Below are positions 59,856 to 64,000 of a DNA stretch of 64,000 bases, in pieces. Every line of letters starts with the position of its first letter. Positions within the stretch are counted from its first letter, which is position 1. The stretch comes from Limiplasma sp036652695 (GTDB lineage: Bacteria > Bacillota > Clostridia > Christensenellales > Aristaeellaceae). Position numbers and translations under genes: made by a program. Below the pieces are notes generated by a model. That model was not told the origin of the DNA. It saw nothing but the letters and a program-made list of their open reading frames with translations, and did no database searches. The stretch is from positions 54,791 to 118,790 of the forward strand of contig JAVVVJ010000002.1 of the NCBI GenBank assembly GCA_036652695.1. The letters run 5' to 3'.

Positions 59856-60503
59856 ATGAAGCCATGGATGCTAACACTTTTGCGCCAGCTTGCCGCAGGC
59901 GTTGCCGCAGAGTTTGGCCGTAACTGCGAGGTGGTGGTGCATGATCTGTGTGATCCCAACGAAGAGCATACCATTGTAGCGATTGAAAACGGACATGTCT
60001 CCTCCCGCGTGCTGGGTGGAGGTCCCTCCCATGTGGTGCTGGAGGCTCTGCGCAGCGACTCTGCCACCCTTCAGGATCATCTGTGCTACCTAACGCAAAC
60101 CGCCGATGGTCGCATTTTACGTTCCAGCACGATCTTCGTGCGGGATGAGCAGGGGCAAAAGGTGGTGGGCATCTTTGCCATCAACCACGATATCACCCGC
60201 CTGATCATGGCTGAAAATGTGCTCAAGGAGCTGACTGCCACCCCCGAGGGCGGCAAGCAGCCCGAGCGAATTGTGCAAAGCGTGAACGACCTGCTGGACG
60301 AGCTGATTGTGCAATCGGTGGAGCTTACAGGCAAGCCGGTGGCGCTCATGAGCAAGGAGGATAAAGTGCGCGCGCTGCAATTTCTAAACGACGCGGGCGC
60401 GTTTCTCATTACCAAATCTTCCGAAAAGGTGTGCAAATACTTTGGCATCACCAAATATGCGCTGTACCATTCCATCGATTTGAAGGGGCAAAACGGGGCT
60501 TGA
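59856..60503 (+). CDS. YheO/DauR-like PAS-HTH transcriptional regulator
   Basis: 215 residues. The N-terminal YheO-like PAS domain (residues about 5-115) reads GRNCEVVVHDLCDPNEEHTIVAIENGHVSSR and GRILRSSTIFVRDEQGQKVVGIFAINHD. The C-terminal helix-turn-helix (about 165-210) is DKVRALQFLNDAGAFLITKSSEKVCKYFGITKYALYHSI. Relatives include DauR, which controls D-arginine use. It is divergent from ygeX, so it probably senses a pathway metabolite and controls the operon. Confidence 0.88.
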   Translation: MKPWMLTLLRQLAAGVAAEFGRNCEVVVHDLCDPNEEHTIVAIENGHVSSRVLGGGPSHVVLEALRSDSATLQDHLCYLTQTADGRILRSSTIFVRDEQGQKVVGIFAINHDITRLIMAENVLKELTATPEGGKQPERIVQSVNDLLDELIVQSVELTGKPVALMSKEDKVRALQFLNDAGAFLITKSSEKVCKYFGITKYALYHSIDLKGQNGA

Positions 60504-60686
60504 GCCGGAAAAAGCTGCTTTCCAAGCAGGAATCTACATCATAATGAAAGAATTTATGGATAGATGGCTTCCTGCGGGAAGGGAGGGTAACCAAGCGCGG
60601 CAGGGAAAAGCTAATGCAACTTGCAACCAAGTGAACACGCCACGGCGGGATGCGCATAAGCATCCAAAAGAAAAGGAGATTGGGTT
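60504..60686 (+). other. Structured 183-nt region before the 5'-nucleotidase gene
   Basis: Several small hairpins are visible: CTGCTT-tcc-AAGCAG, CTTCC-tgcg-GGAAG, ACTTG-caac-CAAGT and GGATGC-gcataa-GCATCC, the last about 18 nt before the start codon. It does not match any riboswitch class I recognise and has no clear promoter. AAAAGGAGA is the ribosome binding site. Confidence 0.4.
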
Positions 60687-62297
60687 ATGAAAAAACTACT
60701 AACTTTCCTTCTGGCTCTGGCACTGGTAATGGGAACCTCCGCTTTTGCGGAAGCGCCCGCTGCACAGGACATCGCGATTCTTTATACCAACGACGCTCAT
60801 TGCGGCGTGGATAACGCCTTTGGCTATACGAGTCTTGCCTGCTACCGCGACAAGCTCGCGGAAGACGGCTATCAGGTAACGCTAGTGGATTGCGGCGACG
60901 CAATTCAGGGTGAGCCGATCGGCACACTATCCACCGGTGAATACATCATTGATATAATGAACACCGTTGGCTACGATCTAGCCATCCCCGGCAATCACGA
61001 GTTCGACTATGGCATGGAGCGCTTTTTGGAGCTTGTAGGAAAAGCTAGTTTCCCCTACATTTCCAGCAACTTTACCAAGGAAGGCAAGCTTGTTTTTGAC
61101 GCGTACAAAATCATCGATTATGGCACGGTTAAGGTAGGCTTTGTGGGCATCACCACCCCCAAGACCATTACCTCCTCAACGCCTAAGTTTTTCCAAAACG
61201 ACAAGGGCGAGTTCATTTATACCTTCTGCCAGGACAGCGACGGCACCGCCCTGTACGCGGCTGTACAATCCGCTGTGGACGCCGCCCGTGCCGAGGGCGC
61301 GAACTACATCGTGGCGCTATCCCATCTGGGCATTTCTGCGGATTGCTCGCCTTGGATGAGCAACGACGTCATCCTGAACACCACCGGTATCGATGTGGTG
61401 CTAGATGGCCACAGCCACAGCACCGTGGAATGTGAAAAGGTAAAGAACAAGGATGGCAAGGACGTTCTGCTCAGCCAGACCGGCACCAAGATGCAAAACA
61501 TTGGCGAGCTGATCATTACGGCGGACGGCAAGCTTTCCACCAGTCTGCTCAAGTGGAATCAAGGCGTTGCGGACTATATTGGCGAGATCATGGGGCAGTT
61601 TGACGAAATGCTCTCCACCGTGGTTGCCAAGACTGCCGTGGAGCTTGTGATCAACGAGCCCGGCACAGATCCCGCCGTGCGCATTATCCGCGTAGCGGAG
61701 ACCAACATGGGTGATCTGGTTGCGGATGCATATCGTGGCATGAGCGGTGCGGACATCGCCTTTGTCAACGGCGGCGGCGTGCGCGCGAGCATCAAGGCGG
61801 GTGACATAACCAATAACGACATCCTAAAGGTACAGCCTTATGGCAACGCGCTGTGCGTGGTGGAAGCCACCGGTCAGGAGCTTTTGAACGCGCTTGAAAT
61901 GGGCGCGCGTGCCGTGCCCGAGGAAACCGGCGCTTTCCTACAGGTGAGCGGCCTGAGCTACGAGATTCACACCTATGTGCCCTCCTCTGTAAAGCTGGAC
62001 GATAACGGCATGTTCGTTAGCGTGGATGGTGAGTATCGCGTAAAGAACGTGAAGGTTGGCGACGCGGAACTGGATCTGACCAAGACGTATACCTTGGCCA
62101 GTCATGATTACCTGCTCCTCAACGGCGGCGATGGCTACACCATGTTCCAGGATAACAACCTGCTCATGGATCGGTTCATGCTGGACAATCAGGTGCTGAT
62201 CAACTACATCACCGAAAAGCTTGGCGGCGTTGTGAGCGACGAGTACGCCGATCCGCATGGTCAGGGTCGTATTGTGGCTGTAGCGGAAAAACCGTGA
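60687..62297 (+). CDS. Secreted 5'-nucleotidase/2',3'-cyclic phosphodiesterase (UshA type)
   Basis: 536 residues. The signal peptide is MKKLLTFLLALALVMGTSAFA. The metallophosphoesterase domain has LYTNDAHCG, DCGDAIQG, GNHEFDYG, ALSHLG and DGHSHS (metal ligands); the C-terminal 5'-nucleotidase domain (about 330-520) has NGGGVRASI and NGGDGYTMF. It removes phosphate from nucleotides outside the cell, giving nucleosides. Being near the purine-type operon, it may supply substrate, but no cell-wall anchor or transporter is seen. The leader upstream is unusually structured. Confidence 0.92.
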   Translation: MKKLLTFLLALALVMGTSAFAEAPAAQDIAILYTNDAHCGVDNAFGYTSLACYRDKLAEDGYQVTLVDCGDAIQGEPIGTLSTGEYIIDIMNTVGYDLAIPGNHEFDYGMERFLELVGKASFPYISSNFTKEGKLVFDAYKIIDYGTVKVGFVGITTPKTITSSTPKFFQNDKGEFIYTFCQDSDGTALYAAVQSAVDAARAEGANYIVALSHLGISADCSPWMSNDVILNTTGIDVVLDGHSHSTVECEKVKNKDGKDVLLSQTGTKMQNIGELIITADGKLSTSLLKWNQGVADYIGEIMGQFDEMLSTVVAKTAVELVINEPGTDPAVRIIRVAETNMGDLVADAYRGMSGADIAFVNGGGVRASIKAGDITNNDILKVQPYGNALCVVEATGQELLNALEMGARAVPEETGAFLQVSGLSYEIHTYVPSSVKLDDNGMFVSVDGEYRVKNVKVGDAELDLTKTYTLASHDYLLLNGGDGYTMFQDNNLLMDRFMLDNQVLINYITEKLGGVVSDEYADPHGQGRIVAVAEKP

Positions 62298-62315
62298 GTT
62301 CCCAAAATTGAGCAG

Positions 62316-62345
62316 GAGGCTAGGGCTTAACGCCCTAGCCTCTTC
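62316..62345. terminator. Hairpin between convergent genes, possible terminator
   Basis: A perfect 11-bp stem GAGGCTAGGGC (62316-62326) pairs with GCCCTAGCCTC (62332-62342) around a 5-nt loop. The U-run is poor on both strands, so termination is likely but not certain. Confidence 0.6.
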
Positions 62346-62371
62346 GTGCACCATCGTGCATACCCTTCTTT

Positions 62372-63436
62372 TCAGGGTAGCTCTGCGGGTACAGCGCCGC
62401 TGTTCGCCATCATTTGGCAACAATCGCTTCTATCCACAAGCTGCGGCGTAAGCAGCAAAGCGGGAATATCAGCGGCGCCGTTATTGACCGTAGCTTCTAC
62501 CATCAGATGATCGCCGCAAAGCAGCTCCCAAACAATCTCGCTCGCACTTTGCGCAAGCTCGCGGGCATTGGTGAGCAGCGCCACGCTTTGATGTCCGGCT
62601 TGAACGCTTTCCTTCGTGCCCTGCTGCCCGGCAATCAATGGCAGTTCGGTAACGCCGGCAGATTGCAGCGCGTCCAATACGCCCATAGCAGCCTTGTCGC
62701 AGGGCACGACCACAGCATCCGGCCTGCCGCCGTCATATACATCGGCAATCAAGCGGGACATGCGCTCCTGAGCGGATTCCCTGCTATCCCCTGTGATACA
62801 TACCTGTTCAAAGTTCGTTTCGCCGCTTTTCATTTGAAGCTCCCCACTGGCGATGTATGGCATGAAGATTTCACGCATGCCAGCATAGATGGATCGTGCA
62901 TCCACATCCGTGGCGGGTCCTACAAACATCTCCACCAGCATGGGACGCCCGCAGTTCTGTTCCAGCGCGTTGATGATATATTGCGCTTGCAGCCTTCCCG
63001 CCATAAAGTTATCAGCGCCAATGTAATAATCAACTGTTTGATTGCCCATCAGCAGCTGCTCATAGGCGATGACCGGCACATCGTTTGCCTCTGCCCTTTC
63101 CAGCACCTCATTTAACGCGGTGGCGTCCACCGCCGCGATGATCAACAGCCTTGCCCCATCGTCCAAAAGCTGGTTGAGCTGCTGTTGCTGCCGTTGCACG
63201 CTATTGCTTGCGTAGCAAAGCTCTGTGGGACAGCCCAGCGCCTCCACCGCATCTTGGAGCACCTTTCCATCCCGAACCCAACGGCTGGAATCCGATGTGC
63301 TTGGCAGCGAAATACCGACCAGATGCGTAAGCTTCGTCTGCTGTGCGCAGCCGCCGGAGCACAGCAGCAGGCTGCACAACAGCAAAGCGATCAATAGCGT
63401 TCGAATAGTCTTACCGGTTTGCGTGCATTTTCTCAT
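62372..63436 (-). CDS. Sugar-binding-type lipoprotein (periplasmic binding protein)
   Basis: 354 residues from ATG 63436. The N terminus is a lipoprotein signal (LLIALLLCSLLLCSGGC, with lipobox cysteine). The rest follows the class B periplasmic binding protein fold of ribose/galactose/ChvE proteins: HLVGISLPST, LLIIAAVDATALNEVLERAEANDVPVIAYEQLL, YIGADNFMAGRLQAQYI and VVPCDKAAMGVLDAL. No ABC permease or ATPase is in view, so it may be a sensor partner; a LytTR regulator gene lies just upstream. The ligand is not predictable. The frame is open to 63514, but that start is less likely. A -10 like TATAAT (63550-63545) lies about 110 nt upstream. Confidence 0.85.
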   Translation of the reverse strand: MRKCTQTGKTIRTLLIALLLCSLLLCSGGCAQQTKLTHLVGISLPSTSDSSRWVRDGKVLQDAVEALGCPTELCYASNSVQRQQQQLNQLLDDGARLLIIAAVDATALNEVLERAEANDVPVIAYEQLLMGNQTVDYYIGADNFMAGRLQAQYIINALEQNCGRPMLVEMFVGPATDVDARSIYAGMREIFMPYIASGELQMKSGETNFEQVCITGDSRESAQERMSRLIADVYDGGRPDAVVVPCDKAAMGVLDALQSAGVTELPLIAGQQGTKESVQAGHQSVALLTNARELAQSASEIVWELLCGDHLMVEATVNNGAADIPALLLTPQLVDRSDCCQMMANSGAVPAELP

Positions 63437-63620
63437 TTCAAGCCCATCTTCCTTCTCCTCTTTTTGTGTGGAATCGCATTCATCGACCAGCAGCTCGATA
63501 CTCGTTTTCCGCATTTTGCGGCATGATTCGTCATGTATGTTTGCATTATAAAAGGAACAAGTAAAATTTCATATCCATTATTCAAAACTCGCAAAAAAAC
63601 GACAGAATTTGCAGATTAAA

Positions 63621-63650
63621 AAGAAAAAAAAGGCAGCTCACTTGCTGCCT
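63621..63650 (-). terminator. Rho-independent terminator of the LytTR gene
   Basis: On the minus strand, AGGCAGC pairs with GCTGCCT (63650-63644 and 63637-63631), followed by a long U-run from the A-tract at 63613-63630. Confidence 0.9.
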
Positions 63651-63682
63651 CTTTCGTTCATCTCATTGATCTATGCATGAAA

Positions 63683-64000
63683 TCAAATCACGCTCCGGCC
63701 ACCATGAAGCGTTTCTTTTCCGAAAGCATAGCGGAAATACGCTTTTTTTGCATCGTTCAAATACGTGCGAGAAATACGGATCATGCTGCCATCCGTCATG
63801 CGGAAATTTTCGCCCTCGATCGCCTCCACGTGGTTTAAATTCACAATAAAGCTCTTGTGGCAGCGGCAAAAATCCGGTTCCGCGGTTAGTGAAAAAAAAC
63901 GATCCAGCTTTGCGGTCAGCGACAGCGTTTTGCTCCCGGACAGGATCAAATGAACCTTACGCAAATCGCTTTCCAAATAAAGGATGTTGCACAGCAGAAT
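63683..64000 (-). CDS. LytTR-family DNA-binding regulator (5' end cut off)
   Basis: Only the C-terminal part is visible and the frame is open to the right edge. It shows a LytTR DNA-binding domain: LYLESDLRKVHLIL, LTAKLDRFFS, FCRCHKSFIVNLNHVEAIE, and MTDGSMIRISRTYLNDAKKAY. LytTR regulators of the AlgR/AgrA type usually carry an N-terminal receiver domain, which would lie beyond the window. Its own terminator follows at 63621-63650. Confidence 0.88.
   Translation of the reverse strand: MLLCNILYLESDLRKVHLILSGSKTLSLTAKLDRFFSLTAEPDFCRCHKSFIVNLNHVEAIEGENFRMTDGSMIRISRTYLNDAKKAYFRYAFGKETLHGGRSVI

Overview
The window looks like a chromosomal segment of an anaerobic, spore-forming member of the Clostridia (Bacillota). 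Support comes from sporulation genes (SpoIVFA/SpoIVFB-like pair, SpoVB-like flippase, SpoIID-type protein), an Rnf complex with a ferredoxin-rich RnfB, an FeFe-hydrogenase-like protein, a T-box in front of serS, and the dxs-tlyA-nadK-argR-recN order common in Clostridia. GC content is clearly above 50 percent. No tRNA, rRNA, insertion sequence, prophage or CRISPR array was seen. The genus cannot be named from the sequence.

Region 1 (1-7.5 kb) is a molybdenum cofactor block. A cut-off molybdate-type ABC ATPase is followed by mogA/moaB, moaA, moaC, a MOSC protein, yqeC and yqeB on the + strand. Facing them are xdhC, an isochorismatase-family hydrolase and a protein with a cold-shock-like domain. 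YqeB, YqeC and XdhC are the known accessory set for selenium-dependent molybdenum hydroxylases. Region 2 (7.6-18.2 kb) holds a PLP lyase-like protein, spoIVFA/B, a 1379-residue SpoIID/SH3-repeat protein, a tRNA methyltransferase, a SpoVB-like flippase, dCMP deaminase and a DUF6062-like protein. Region 3 (18.3-22.4 kb) is a compact operon: SPOR protein, DRTGG protein, GHKL ATPase, FeFe-hydrogenase-like protein, second DRTGG protein, PHP phosphoesterase. It has the look of a redox or H2 sensing module.

Region 4 (22.6-35.9 kb) has a divergent EF-G, a PfkB kinase with a GNAT acetyltransferase, a trio of alpha/beta hydrolase, membrane-anchored MurF-like ligase and D-Ala-D-Ala ligase, then dxs-tlyA-nadK-argR-recN. 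Region 5 (36-40.6 kb) is rnfCDEAB without an rnfG between rnfD and rnfE. Region 6 (40.7-48 kb) has proC, rnhA, a tyrosine recombinase whose promoter overlaps a perfect 20-bp inverted repeat, T-box/serS, recQ and an SH3 protein.

Region 7 (48-60.5 kb) is a leftward seven-gene operon, ygeX-ygeY-ygeW-arcC/yqeA-ssnA-ygfK-xdh, facing a PAS/HTH (YheO/DauR-like) regulator across a 163-bp region with two good promoters and two dyads. It matches the yge/ygf selenium-linked purine catabolism cluster of E. coli and gut anaerobes. The cofactor and maturation genes at the left end and this operon at the right end probably work together: Region 1 builds Moco and the labile selenium cofactor, and Region 7 oxidises a purine-like substrate and recovers ammonia, ATP and pyruvate. 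The window ends with a secreted 5'-nucleotidase, a sugar-binding-type lipoprotein and a cut-off LytTR regulator.
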